A stretch of 64,000 bases of DNA. Origin: Streptomyces marianii. GTDB taxonomy: Bacteria; Actinomycetota; Actinomycetes; Streptomycetales; Streptomycetaceae. The notes below the pieces were generated by a model. It searched no databases. It was not told the origin of the DNA and saw only the letters and a list, made by a program, of their open reading frames with translations. This document shows, one piece after another, positions 9,853-19,227 of the stretch. The position numbers were made by a program, and so were the translations under genes. Location: positions 124,001-188,000 of the forward strand of contig NZ_VAWE01000001.1 in the NCBI RefSeq assembly GCF_005795905.1, in the 5' to 3' direction. Every line of letters begins with the position of its first letter. Positions within the stretch are counted from its first letter, which is position 1.

Positions 9853-11102
9853 GCCGCAACCTCCCGCTCACGCTCGACCAGGACGCCACGTTCGAAGCGG
9901 GCGCCGCTGCGGACGAGGGCGACGAGGTGGGGTGCGGTGATCGCGCGCCAGCGGGCCTGGGCGGACTCGGCGAGCTTGAACACCATCGCCAGGGCCGCGG
10001 CCGGGCTGCCGGCGCCGCGGGTGACCTTGGTCCGCAGCTTCACCGTGCTGAAGGTCGACTCGATCGGATTCGTCGTGCGCAAATGGACCCAGTGCTCGGC
10101 CGGGAAGTCGTAGAACGCCAGGAGTTCATCGACGTCGTCGGTGATCTTCTTGACGGCCTTGGGCCACTTCGCGCCGTAGGAGCGCCCGAAGTCCTTCACC
10201 GCCTTCTCGGCGTGGTCGCGGTCCTCGGCGTTGTAGATCTCCTGCAGTGCCTTCTTCGCGCCGGGCTGGGCCGATCCCGGTAGGGCGTTGAGCACGTTGC
10301 GGGTTTTGTGAACCCAGCACCTTTGATGTCTGGCCTGCGGAAACACCTCGGTCAGCGCCCGCCACAGCCCCATGGCTCCGTCGCCGACGACGAGCTCGGG
10401 ATCGCGCATGCCGCGTCGGCGGCAGTCCCGCAGGAGGTCGGCCCAGGACTCGGTCGACTCGCGCAGGCCCTCAGCGAGCGCGATCAGCTCCTTACTGCCG
10501 TCGGTACGCACGCCCATGAGGACCAGGACGCAGGAGCGGGCCTGGCCGAGGCGGACCTTGGGGTGGACGCCGTCAGCCCACACGTACACGTAGTCGGCCC
10601 CGGACAGGTCCCGCTCCTGGAAGGCGGCGTGATCGTCGCTCCACTGCTTGGTCAACCGAGTCACCGTGGCCGACGAGAGCCCAGCGGCCGAGCCGAGGAA
10701 CTGCTCCATCGCGGGCACGAAGTCGCCCGAGGACAGACCGTGCAGGTAGAGCAGGGGAAGGACCTCGCTGATCTTCGGGGACTTCCGGCACCAGGGGGCG
10801 AGGATCTTCGACGAGAACCGCTTGCGCTCGCCCGTCTCGCCGTCGACCCGCTTGTCGTTCACCCGCGGCGCCTTCACCACGATCGGCCCGGCGGCGGTGG
10901 CCACCGTCCGCTCGCGGTGGTGGCCGTTACGGACCACCAGACGGCGACCCGCCTCGTCCCGCTCACCCGCCAACTCGGCTATGTACTGGTTGACTTCGGC
11001 CTCCAGGGCCGCGGCGAGCATCCGGCGGGCGCCCTCACGGACGATGTCGTCCATCAGGGAGCCGCTCTGGGTGGTGCCGTCCTCGTTGACTACGCTCAGC
11101 AC
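9849..11102 (-). CDS. IS256-family transposase
   Basis: 417 aa, normal for the family, DDE type. The first Asp is in [16 protein letters not shown], the second in [14 protein letters not shown], and the Glu in [33 protein letters not shown] is a family signature. It appears intact. The start is GTG 11100-11102, with GGGAAGG (11110-11116, read on the minus strand) 7 bases upstream. That Shine-Dalgarno sequence lies in one arm of a 9-bp stem (see 11110-11172). Confidence 0.93.
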   Translation of the reverse strand: MLSVVNEDGTTQSGSLMDDIVREGARRMLAAALEAEVNQYIAELAGERDEAGRRLVVRNGHHRERTVATAAGPIVVKAPRVNDKRVDGETGERKRFSSKILAPWCRKSPKISEVLPLLYLHGLSSGDFVPAMEQFLGSAAGLSSATVTRLTKQWSDDHAAFQERDLSGADYVYVWADGVHPKVRLGQARSCVLVLMGVRTDGSKELIALAEGLRESTESWADLLRDCRRRGMRDPELVVGDGAMGLWRALTEVFPQARHQRCWVHKTRNVLNALPGSAQPGAKKALQEIYNAEDRDHAEKAVKDFGRSYGAKWPKAVKKITDDVDELLAFYDFPAEHWVHLRTTNPIESTFSTVKLRTKVTRGAGSPAAALAMVFKLAESAQARWRAITAPHLVALVRSGARFERGVLVEREREVAA

Positions 11103-11109
11103 GGGCGTG

Positions 11110-11172
11110 CCTTCCCGACCCGCGCTGCAACGCGGGCCTACTCGATGACCAGAAGTCGATCACTCGGGAAGG
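11110..11172 (-). promoter_or_regulatory. Leader stem that pairs the transposase Shine-Dalgarno sequence
   Basis: CCTTCCCGA (11110-11118) and TCGGGAAGG (11164-11172) are a perfect 9-bp inverted repeat. Between them lies a second hairpin, CCCGCG (11119-11124) with CGCGGG (11131-11136). On the transcribed (minus) strand the ribosome-binding sequence GGGAAGG sits in the outer stem just before GTG 11102. Such stems in other IS elements block translation from read-through transcripts; that role here is inference. Confidence 0.6.
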
Positions 11173-11235
11173 TACGCCCTTCGCGTTCCGCGAGGCACCC
11201 TCCCGGGTCCGATCCACAGGTCTTGAGCATTGCTC

Positions 11236-11244
11236 CAGTCGAAC
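11236..11244. repeat. Right target-site duplication of the IS256 element
   Basis: CAGTCGAAC, identical to 9308-9316, immediately after the right terminal repeat. The CHAT half of the gene resumes in frame at 11245. Confidence 0.92.
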
Positions 11245-13158
11245 CTCTCCGGGGCCCTGTTGATCCTGCACCAGTGGCAGGATCCGCAGGACGCCGAGCG
11301 GACGATCCGCGAGGCGGTCGCCGCCGCCCGCACCGCGGTCGTCGTCACCGAGCGCAGCCACCCGGACCTACCCGTCTTCCTCTCCCACCTCTGCGCGGCG
11401 CTGATGTTCCGGTACGCCGTGACCGGCGGCGCGCGGGAACTGGCCGCCGCCGTCACCGCCGGGCGCCGGGCCGTCGCCCTCTCGCCGCCCGGACACCCCG
11501 AGCAGACGCACCGGCTCGCCAACCTCACCGCCGCGTGGCGGCTCAGGTACCGCCATGACTCCTCGCCCCGCGCCCTGCGCGAGGCGGTGGCCACCGCCCG
11601 TCGCGCCGTCGCCTCCCTGGCCCCCGACCATCCCGACGAGGCGTCCGTTCTGACCGGCTGTGCCGCAGCGCTTCGCAGCGCCTGGCGCGCCGAGGCGGAC
11701 CGGACCTACCTGGAGGAGGCGCTGGGCCTCTTGGACAGGGCCGTACGCTCCGCAGTCAGCCCGGTCGGGGACCGGGTCAAGGCGGCCCGCGCGCTCGGCC
11801 GGGCCGCCCTGGAAGCCGGCGAGCCCGATCGGGCCCTGCGGTCCTACGAGTCCGCCGTGGACCTGCTCGCGCAGCTCGCTCCCTGGCGGCTGACGCGCGC
11901 GGATCGGGAGTTCGGGCTCGGGGAGATGGAGGGGCTGGGCAGCGAGGCGGCCGGAGCGGCACTGAGCAACGGTGATCCGGCACGGGCCGTGGAACTGCTG
12001 GAGCAGGCACGCGGAGTGATGCTCCAGCAGACCCTCGACATGCGGGGCGACCTGGACAAGCTGGGCGCAGCCTCCACGGAGCTGGCCGAAGAGTTCGAGG
12101 CTCTGCGGAACAGACGGGACGCCGCCGACCACATCAGACTCCGCGAGGAGTTCGACGAGGCGTACGCCGGGCGGGCCGACGAAGCGTCCGGTGCGGACAG
12201 CTCCGGCGGTCGCAGCAGTCCCGGCGGCGGTCCGCACGGTCCCGGTCGGGCCCTGCGGCGCATCGCCGCCGAACGGGCCTCGATGGATGCGGAATGGCAC
12301 GCACTCCTCACCCGGATCCGGGCCCTCCCCGAACTGGAGGACTTCCTGGGGCGCCCCGCCGTGGAGACGCTCCGCAGGCAGGCGGACGGCGGCCACATCA
12401 TCATGCTGGCGGTCGGCAGGCACCGGGGTGACGCACTGGTGGTGACCCCGGACCCCTGCTCCCCCGTGATCGTGATCGGCCTGCCGGACGTGACCGAGAA
12501 CCGGGTGATCGGCCGGGCTGAACGGCTTCTTGAGGGGCGTGTGCCGGGCTCTCCGCCGGTGACCGACTACGCGCAGGCCAAGCGGCGCATGCGGGTACTC
12601 ACCGAGACCCTGGAGTGGCAGTGGGACCGGGTGGCGGGGCCCGTGCTGGAGCGGATCGGACTGACCCGGTCGTTCGGGCCGGACGATGGCCCCGGTGAGT
12701 GGCCGCGGATCTGGTGGTGCCCGGCCGGTGTCACCGCCTTCCTTCCCTGGCACGCCTCCGGCCACCACCAGGAGGACCCGACGCGCGGCGGGCCCGCCCG
12801 CACCGTCATGGACCGGGCGGTCTCCTCGTGGACGCCGACCATCCGGGCCCTGGCCCACGCGCGGCGGCCCGCGCGGACGACTGCACCGGTCACCGGTTTC
12901 GGTGCCACCGCGCCCGGGACCGGTACAGGTGCCCTGCTGGTCGACATGGCCCGGCCGGCCGGAGCGCCCCGGCCGCTGCGGCACGTGACCACCGAGATCG
13001 AACGCCTCGCCGTCCTGTTGCCCGGCGCCACCCGGGTCGGTCCTCCGCACAGCACGCCGCGGACCGTGCTGGACAGGCTGCCCGCCCACCCGGTGGTGCA
13101 CTTCGCCTGCCACGCCGTCAGCGAGTGGGGTGCTCCGGGACGCAGCGGACTGCTGCTG

Positions 13159-13202
<44 letters not shown>

Positions 13203-13591
13203 ACGTGATGGCGGGACGGCGCGGCTCACGGTCGACGCGATCTCCTCCCTGCACATCAAGGGCGCCGACCTCGCCTACCTGTCGGCGTGCAGTACCACGC
13301 TGACCAACCAGCGGCTGGCGGACGAGTCCGTGCACATCACAGCCGGGTTCCTGCTCTCCGGCTACCGCCGGGTGATCGGCACCCTCTGGCCTGTCGACGA
13401 CACCGCGGCCAAGGAGATCGCCGTCCACTTCTACACCCGGCTGACGGGGGAGGGCGGTACTGCGCCGCAGACGCGGGACGCGGCGTACGCCCTCCACCTC
13501 GCCCTGCACCAAGGGCGAGCGCGGCGGCCGTGGGCCCCGTCCCTCTGGGCGGCGCACCTGTACGCCGGTGCGTGAGTGGGGTCGGGCGCCG

Positions 13592-14212
13592 TCAGGCCGC
13601 AACCGCGGCGAGCACCACGAGGGCGAGGCCGAGTGCGAAGGAGACCAAGGAGGACTGCAAGTGCCGGTGCTTGGTCCAGGCGATTCTGCTCATGATGACC
13701 AGTTGCCGGCTGAGCACGGGAAGCGGCTGGGCGCGCCGCAGCGACTCGGCCAGTTCCTCGGCCTCACGGTGCATCAGATGGCCGAAATAGAGGAAATTGT
13801 CGGGTGCTTCGGCCCGCAGGGCGGAGGTTCGCAGGCGGGGCGTGACGACGAGTGCCGCGAGGACGGCCGCGACAAGGATGGACGCACAGCCGGACCAGAA
13901 CAGGCACCGGACCGCCCAGCCGTGCGGGCCAACGAAGATGTTGCCGCTGCCGGAAAGCGCGATGATCGCGGCTCCGGCGGCCGATTCGAGAGTGAGGGCG
14001 AAGGATGCCTTGGCATCGACCCGGGCTGTCCATTCCCCCACCGCGGCATGGACGCGCCAGGCCGTGTCCACGGCCTTCTCCTCGGCCTCGGGGCTCACAG
14101 CGCCGCTGGCGGACATCAGGGCCTCCACCGGGGGGAGACGTGGCAGAACATCGTCGGTGTCCTCCTCGCGGGCGTCGCACGGCCCTTGCCGGTGCCGTGT
14201 ATCGGAGGGCAT
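13592..14212 (-). CDS. PycTM-type membrane effector (Pycsar effector family)
   Basis: 206 aa from ATG 14212 (GGAAGGTGG just upstream; the frame is open to 14233). Family-like stretches are AWRVHAAVGEWTARVDAKAS before the first membrane helix, DNFLYFGHLMHREAEELAES in the middle, and MSRIAWTKHRHLQSSL before the last helix. Hydrophobic segments lie near residues 75-95, 100-125 and 185-205. This pattern is that of the two-TM effectors activated by cyclic pyrimidine nucleotides in Pycsar phage defence, thought to damage the inner membrane. It ends 16 bases from the convergent CHAT gene. A cyclase-like protein is encoded at 5262-6644, so a messenger link is plausible but unproven. Confidence 0.78.
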   Translation of the reverse strand: MPSDTRHRQGPCDAREEDTDDVLPRLPPVEALMSASGAVSPEAEEKAVDTAWRVHAAVGEWTARVDAKASFALTLESAAGAAIIALSGSGNIFVGPHGWAVRCLFWSGCASILVAAVLAALVVTPRLRTSALRAEAPDNFLYFGHLMHREAEELAESLRRAQPLPVLSRQLVIMSRIAWTKHRHLQSSLVSFALGLALVVLAAVAA

Positions 14213-14672
14213 ACCCACCTTCCGGCCGGACAACGACGCGTATCCGGCACTCGCTCCCTGCCCGGCGTCTCACTGACGGTTGGAGATTATGGTGAGAACC
14301 AGGCTGAAAGGCGTGAAGGGCTGACAGGGCGAAGGAATCTGGCGTATTGCAACTCCGTTGCGGCCGGGGGTGGTTCATGACCATGGCAGGGCACACGGTG
14401 GCACAGGAACGGGGTGCTCGTCGGCACCGGGCGGACCGGGCCACCAGCGGACACAGCTGCTGGCATTCGGCTCCGTGCAGAGCTCGGATCTCGGCGACCG
14501 AGGCGGCTTCCTCCTCGGCGCGCCGCCGCGCCAGGGCAGCGTCCTTTCCGGCACGGTCATGTCGCTGCCGGCGGATGTCGGAGGTCCGCTGGCCGTCGTC
14601 CGAGACCGAGGACCAGACGGACGACGTCGTGGCGGCGTAGCTGGCGCAGACCCGGTCCCTACGTCGCGACTC
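14213..14672. other. Stretch without a recognisable gene
   Basis: 460 bases between the PycTM gene and the small membrane-protein gene. Several overlapping frames are open on both strands (for example 14347-14640 and 14358-14762), but all give Arg/Pro-rich translations with no family pattern. Any promoter for the PycTM gene would lie near its start end. Confidence 0.4.
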
Positions 14673-14999
14673 TCAGTGGCGCGCCGCGACGTAGGCCACG
14701 AATGCGCCCGGGATCGCGAGCATGGCGGCCAAGTGCACCATCGCCGTACGCGGCATCCGTAGCGCAGCCGCGATCAGGAGTCCGGCGGCGAGCCACACGC
14801 CCCAGATCGTCTGTGCGGTGTCCTGAGCCTGCCGCACGGCCGCCTGTTCTGCATCGTTCGGTGCCCCTGACGTGATCCCGGAGGCGATCACCGACTGCAA
14901 CAGAACACCGGACAGGACCAGGTCCCCCACTGCGACCAGGAACGCCACCGGCCCGTCGTACTCCTTCGCCCAGCGCCACAGGCTTGTGCTCGTGCTCAT
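14673..14999 (-). CDS. Small three-helix membrane protein, unknown family
   Basis: 108 aa from ATG 14999 (MSTSTSLWRW; the frame is open to 15113 but that part looks non-coding). Three hydrophobic segments: FLVAVGDLVLSGVLLQSVIA near residues 18-37, IWGVWLAAGLLIAAALRM near 66-83, and HLAAMLAIPGAFVAYVAA at the end. The first loop, with QAAVRQAQDTAQ, is polar. I do not recognise the family. It lies within the conflict island between two effector-like genes and could be a further membrane component; that is guilt by association. Confidence 0.55.
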   Translation of the reverse strand: MSTSTSLWRWAKEYDGPVAFLVAVGDLVLSGVLLQSVIASGITSGAPNDAEQAAVRQAQDTAQTIWGVWLAAGLLIAAALRMPRTAMVHLAAMLAIPGAFVAYVAARH

Positions 15000-15461
15000 A
15001 CGCCCAAAGACTGCCGGCGTGGTCCGGCCCAGCGCATGAGTACCGGTACTCAGTAGGAGGGGGTGCTGGGGCGGTGTTCTTGGCCCCCCGTCCTGCGCCA
15101 CGACAAGCCGCACTTTGCGCGTTCGTGGGGCACGTCAACAACCGGCTACCTGGCGGTGTCGCCTTGGTCTTCCCGCTGGACACGTCCAGCCCGGACGGGT
15201 AGACGGGCATGCGAAGCCTCTGGTGGTCACGGGTTCTTCTTGGTCGAAAACCCATCTACCAGGGCCTTCACCAGTCTGTCAGCCCAACCGGCCAGCCGGG
15301 CTCGCGGGTTGGACAAGGCTCCGTGTGAGAACGATGCGAAAGGCGAGCAACCGGTGATCTGATGTCATTCGAGGGGTGATTCGGCCGATATCTCGCTCAG
15401 GCGATCCCGCCTCATGCCACGCTGGACAATCTCCTTACGCTCCTTCCGAAAGGTTCCCCCG
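15000..15461. other. Intergenic stretch upstream of the kinase-propeller gene
   Basis: About 460 bases. The frames present (for example 15063-15362) give no recognisable protein. The 3' part should hold the promoter of the kinase-propeller gene; AAAGG at about 15450-15454 is a plausible ribosome-binding site for GTG 15462. Confidence 0.4.
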
Positions 15462-17681
15462 GTGCCACTGCGCATCCCCCAGGAAGACCTCCAGTGGATC
15501 ACCACACATTGCGGGCCAGAGGTCGTCGAGAGTCTCCTGCGTCAGGCACAGGACACTGGTTGGTCCGATCTGCATCTGCGACGGCCGGTGTGGACCTCGC
15601 CGGGCACGAGCTACAACGGCGCCGTCCTGTTCGTCGCCCTTGTCGCGCCCCCGCCTCAGCAACTCGTCGTCAAGGTGATCTGCGCTGGACTGCCCGGCAC
15701 GGAGGCGGCCGCCCATACGGAGGCGTTGAAGGCCGCCGAGCAATTCACACGGCAACACCTGGTTGATCAGCCTCATCCGTCACTGGACCTCCCGGACGGC
15801 AGGACGGTGATGTTCCAAGAAGTCGCCGGGGACAGCCTGACCGATGTGTTCCCAGCGGGGGCCCTCCCTCACGAAGAACGGAAACCGGTCATCGAGGCGG
15901 TTGTCCGGGGATTGCTCTCCGACTGGAACAAAGACGTGCTGAAGGACGCCGGGCTCGAGCAGACAACGGTCTCGGAGTTCCTCCGCCGCGAGCTCAACGA
16001 CGTGTGGAGGCGCGGCGGTTCCCTCCAGGCGTTCGGTCAGGAGCTACGCGTCCTGGATCCCGCACCGCCCTGGCTCTACAGCGACGGAATGCGGCTGCCG
16101 AATCCGTACCTGCTCGTCGAGGGAGGGCATTCAGCGCTCACGGATCCGGTGATCACGATCCTGCGGGGACTCGGCCACGGTGACCTCCACCTGGACAATG
16201 TTCTCGTGCCCAGAGAGGAAAAGCTGGTGCAGCCACAGGCGTACCGGCTCATCGATCTGTGCACCTTCAGCGTGAGCGCGGATCTCGGCCGCGACGTGGC
16301 CACCCTGCTGCTGTCCGCTCTGGTGCCGCACGTAGATCACCAGCAGGAGCTGCCGCCCGATCAGCGCCACGCCCTCATCCGGTTCATCGTGGACCCGGAT
16401 GCCGCTCATCGCGCGCGGATCGTCCCCGAGGCGGCCGATCTTGTGGCAACGATCCGCCTTGCCGCCCGTGAGGCGATGCGTGGCTGGGGCGATCCGTGGG
16501 AGCGCCAGTTTCTGCTGTCCCTCATGGCGACGGCGCTGCGCTTCACGACTTACACGAAGATCAGCGAAGCCGGCCGAACATGGTTCGCCCGGCTCGCGGC
16601 CCACGCAGGTGGCGAAGTGCTGGCACGGAGCGGGGGGAAGGGCGCCGAGGCCAGGCTGTCACCGCTGGAGCCGGGCAGGGACTCCTTCTCCATGGCCGCC
16701 GGCTTCGGACGGGTGGGCCCTGCCGCACGAGAATGGGCGGCGGAGTTCGTACCGGACGAGGTGCCTCGGCGGCGGTTGTGGGACACACGGACAGGGGCGC
16801 CGGACGAGCTGGCCGTGGTCGGATTCGGCCCTGATGACACGGTGGTGGCCATCGACGGCAAGGGAGGCGTGCGCCGCTGGACCGCCTCCGGGGACGAGCT
16901 GCCCGGCACCACGGGCCGCGCGCCGCGCCTACGTCTGGGCCATCAGTCGCTGGTCGCGTCCCTGACGCACACCGTCTTGGTGGCTCGCCCGAAGCAACTG
17001 GAGATCACTCATTTCCCGCAGGGAGGACGGGCGATCCCTCGGCCGCCGGTCCCCTTGGGCAACGGCGAGCACTTCCTGGTGACCAGCGGCGGGGACGTGT
17101 TCGCCACGCACGACCGACACCAGCTGACCGTCCGGGACTTCGAGGACGGGACGCCGATCGAGACCCTGTCCTGCCCGCCTTCGATGATGGCGAGCGCGGT
17201 CAGTATCGACGCCTCGGTCATCGCCATGGCCAGTTCACGAGAGGTACACATCTACCGCCGTGGCCAGGAGCCCCTTCGACGGAGCGTGGCCAACAGCCTG
17301 TCGTTTCTGCCCAGGTTCATGCGGAAGACGACCCCTGATCCCGGCCTGCAACTCGCGGTCTCGCCTTCGGGCAGCCATGTCGGGTGCGTCACCTTCGAGG
17401 AGGTCGTCGTATGGCGCACCAGCGACGGAGGAGAGATGTACAGCCGCAAGCTCACCAAGAGGGAGGGCAGGGAGGCGCTGGGAGCGAAGGGCATGCGGCT
17501 GATCTGCACCGAGACGGGGACGCTGTTCTGGCTCAGGCGGGGACGGCTGTCCATTCCGACCATGGACGGCGGCACCCAGCTCGAACAGTCCGGCACCGGC
17601 GCCGATGTCGCCCTTTCCCGCGATGGCAGGCTGATCGCGCTGCTCAGCACGGACGGGCGGCTGGAGGTGCGGGCTCACTGA
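15462..17681 (+). CDS. APH-like kinase domain fused to a WD40-like propeller
   Basis: 739 aa from GTG 15462 (ATG 15414 lacks a ribosome-binding site). Residues ~1-410 resemble an aminoglycoside/choline-kinase fold: LVVKVICAGLPG (ATP-binding Lys region), DLPDGRTVMFQEVAGD, the catalytic-loop-like LGHGDLHLDNVLVP near residue 240 and YRLIDLCTFS (metal-binding Asp) near 270. The rest has repeating strands ending in D-G-x-L patterns (VALSRDGRLIALLSTDGRLE), typical of a beta-propeller. The kinase part is clearly homologous to the N-terminus of the protein at 19228-22905. Similar domains are described as components of actinobacterial NTP-dependent conflict systems. The substrate is unknown, and the propeller probably binds a partner or ligand. 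Confidence 0.75.
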   Translation: MPLRIPQEDLQWITTHCGPEVVESLLRQAQDTGWSDLHLRRPVWTSPGTSYNGAVLFVALVAPPPQQLVVKVICAGLPGTEAAAHTEALKAAEQFTRQHLVDQPHPSLDLPDGRTVMFQEVAGDSLTDVFPAGALPHEERKPVIEAVVRGLLSDWNKDVLKDAGLEQTTVSEFLRRELNDVWRRGGSLQAFGQELRVLDPAPPWLYSDGMRLPNPYLLVEGGHSALTDPVITILRGLGHGDLHLDNVLVPREEKLVQPQAYRLIDLCTFSVSADLGRDVATLLLSALVPHVDHQQELPPDQRHALIRFIVDPDAAHRARIVPEAADLVATIRLAAREAMRGWGDPWERQFLLSLMATALRFTTYTKISEAGRTWFARLAAHAGGEVLARSGGKGAEARLSPLEPGRDSFSMAAGFGRVGPAAREWAAEFVPDEVPRRRLWDTRTGAPDELAVVGFGPDDTVVAIDGKGGVRRWTASGDELPGTTGRAPRLRLGHQSLVASLTHTVLVARPKQLEITHFPQGGRAIPRPPVPLGNGEHFLVTSGGDVFATHDRHQLTVRDFEDGTPIETLSCPPSMMASAVSIDASVIAMASSREVHIYRRGQEPLRRSVANSLSFLPRFMRKTTPDPGLQLAVSPSGSHVGCVTFEEVVVWRTSDGGEMYSRKLTKREGREALGAKGMRLICTETGTLFWLRRGRLSIPTMDGGTQLEQSGTGADVALSRDGRLIALLSTDGRLEVRAH

Positions 17682-17857
17682 CCTTGGCCGTGCTCCCGAC
17701 CCAGTGGCGCCGCGCGGTTCTCCCGATGGCCCGGAGACACGGCCTTTCGACGTATGTAGGTGGCTCTGTCTGGGCATGACTCCTCTCGCGGTCGGTACGC
17801 CGCCGAGCCGACCGCCCTGGGCCCGCGGCGGCGCGTCAACGCATCGGGGGACATGCC

Positions 17858-18775
17858 TTGGCCGCACCGGGAACATCGATTCTCCACCGGCAGAACGACC
17901 CCGACCTGCTGCTCTTGCTCAAGGCGGCCTCCGTCTCCCACAGCCGGGCCAAACGGCTTGCCCTGGCGCACATCTGGCTCTCGCTGCTCCTGGCGGCGGT
18001 TGGCGTGGCAGGCGTGTTCGTCCCCGCCCTGGAGACACCGGGCACCCTGCTCGGTCTGATGTGGGCACTCGCGTACGCGGCGGGGGCGCGGTTGCGGGGC
18101 ATCACGGAGAAGCGGCGGGCGGCCCTGCTCCAGGAAATGTTCGATGTACGTCTGCTCGGGCTCCCGTGGAACACCGTCCTCGGGGGTGGCCCGGCGGTCC
18201 CCGCCCAGGAGGTGGGCCGCGTGGCTCGTGGGTACAGAGCGTCAGAGGAACGGCTGCGCGACTACTTCTACGAAGCAACCGCGTTGCAGCGCCCGTTGGA
18301 CGTCCTCGCCTGCCAGTTGCAAACCCTCGGCTGGGGTGCCCGGGTGCGTCGACGGTACGCCACGGCCGTCACGTACGGACTGCTGGTCTGGAGCCTGGCC
18401 GGTGTCGTGACGGGGCTGGCAGGCTCGATGACGGTGTCCGACCTGCTGCTCCACTGGTTCGTGCCTTCGCTGGGACTTCTCCTGCTCGGGGTGGAGACCG
18501 CTGCCGCGCAGTGGGACACCGCCGGGGCTCGTGAACACGCACAGGCGGTGGTCATGGATGCCATGCGTGCACACGTCTCGCGCGGGTGCCCCGCCGAGAA
18601 TGTGCCTGAACTGCTCCAACTGGCCCGGCAGGTCCAGGACGTGCTCCTCCAGACTCGGCTGCAACAGGTCCGAGTGCCCGACTGGTTCTTCCGACGATTC
18701 CAGAGCAATGACCGAGAGGACTTCGTCCAGGCGATGCGAGAACTGGATCGCCTGGGCGCTGACCCGACGGTCTGA
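17858..18775 (+). CDS. S-4TM family putative pore-forming effector
   Basis: 305 aa. Two pairs of membrane segments (residues ~38-58 and 62-78; ~168-188 and 193-213) surround the signature ALLQEMFDVRLLGLPWN near residues 88-104, which I recognise from the SMODS/SLOG-associated 4TM effectors. These are predicted to open membrane pores when a nucleotide signal is produced during infection. The start is TTG 17858, chosen because GGGGGA lies 7 bases upstream and no ATG/GTG is in frame nearby. It is downstream of and collinear with the kinase-propeller gene. A second membrane effector (PycTM) lies 4 kb upstream. Confidence 0.75.
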   Translation: MAAPGTSILHRQNDPDLLLLLKAASVSHSRAKRLALAHIWLSLLLAAVGVAGVFVPALETPGTLLGLMWALAYAAGARLRGITEKRRAALLQEMFDVRLLGLPWNTVLGGGPAVPAQEVGRVARGYRASEERLRDYFYEATALQRPLDVLACQLQTLGWGARVRRRYATAVTYGLLVWSLAGVVTGLAGSMTVSDLLLHWFVPSLGLLLLGVETAAAQWDTAGAREHAQAVVMDAMRAHVSRGCPAENVPELLQLARQVQDVLLQTRLQQVRVPDWFFRRFQSNDREDFVQAMRELDRLGADPTV

Positions 18776-18780
18776 CGGGC

Positions 18781-19077
18781 GTGAGCCTCATGCCGAGCGG
18801 GAAGCATGGTCGGCCCCGACTCGCCGTGGCGCTGCGTCTACGGCACGCCGCCTCAGGTGACTTGGAGGACCTGGAAGCAGCCGTCACCCTGCACCGGGGA
18901 GGCGCCGGCCGCACGGAACCCGGCGGGCCTCGGACGCCGGGGCTGCTGAGGGAGCCGGCGAACGACCTGCTGGACCGCTTCTCGGTCCGAGGGCAGGTGG
19001 TGGATCGGGACGAGAGTCTCGCGTGCCTGAATGAGGCGGTCGCAGGCCCCGCCCGTCCGACTTCCAGGCCGCGATGA
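18781..19077 (+). pseudogene. Remnant of a TPR protein gene
   Basis: A 98-codon frame (GTG start) whose residues RLAVALRLRHAASGDLEDLE and NDLLDRFSVRGQVVDRDESL follow the pattern of the TPR units in the TPR-CHAT protein. Only one to two units remain, with no CHAT domain and a degenerate Pro/Arg tail. It is probably the stub of a second TPR or TPR-CHAT gene that once followed the S-4TM effector gene, and may not be translated. No gene is recognised from 19078 to 19227. Confidence 0.5.
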
Positions 19078-19227
19078 CCGAACTCCACAACGTGGTGCGG
19101 CGGGACTCCGCACCACGGGGGGTGACTCCGGCCGATGGTTCTCACACGCGTCGGGGAACCGTCCCACCTCGGGCGCGGCGTCGGTGGCGTCCACGGAATG
19201 AAGAGGGGCCCGCCGCTGTGCGATGGG

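Larger units (their letters stand above)
9317..11235 (-). mobile_element. Complete IS256-family element with HAD passenger gene
   Basis: 1919 bp. The 25-bp terminal inverted repeats (9317-9341 and 11211-11235) begin GAGCAAT and end CCTGTGGATC, with 21 of 25 positions matching. Inside are the transposase (9849-11102, minus) and, overlapping its stop, a HAD-fold gene (9355-9852, minus) that ends 14 bp inside the terminal repeat. Ordinary IS256 elements are about 1.3-1.5 kb with one gene. The extra length is the passenger gene, so it moves with the element. The perfect target duplication suggests a fairly recent insertion. Confidence 0.92.

Noticed and set aside
14347..14762. Overlapping plus-strand frames between PycTM and the small membrane protein
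   Set aside because: Arg/Pro-rich translations, partly antisense to the membrane protein, with no ribosome-binding site or family pattern.
15063..15362. Possible small ORF or group II intron-like leader before the kinase-propeller gene
   Set aside because: No recognisable protein and no intron domain V motif could be seen.
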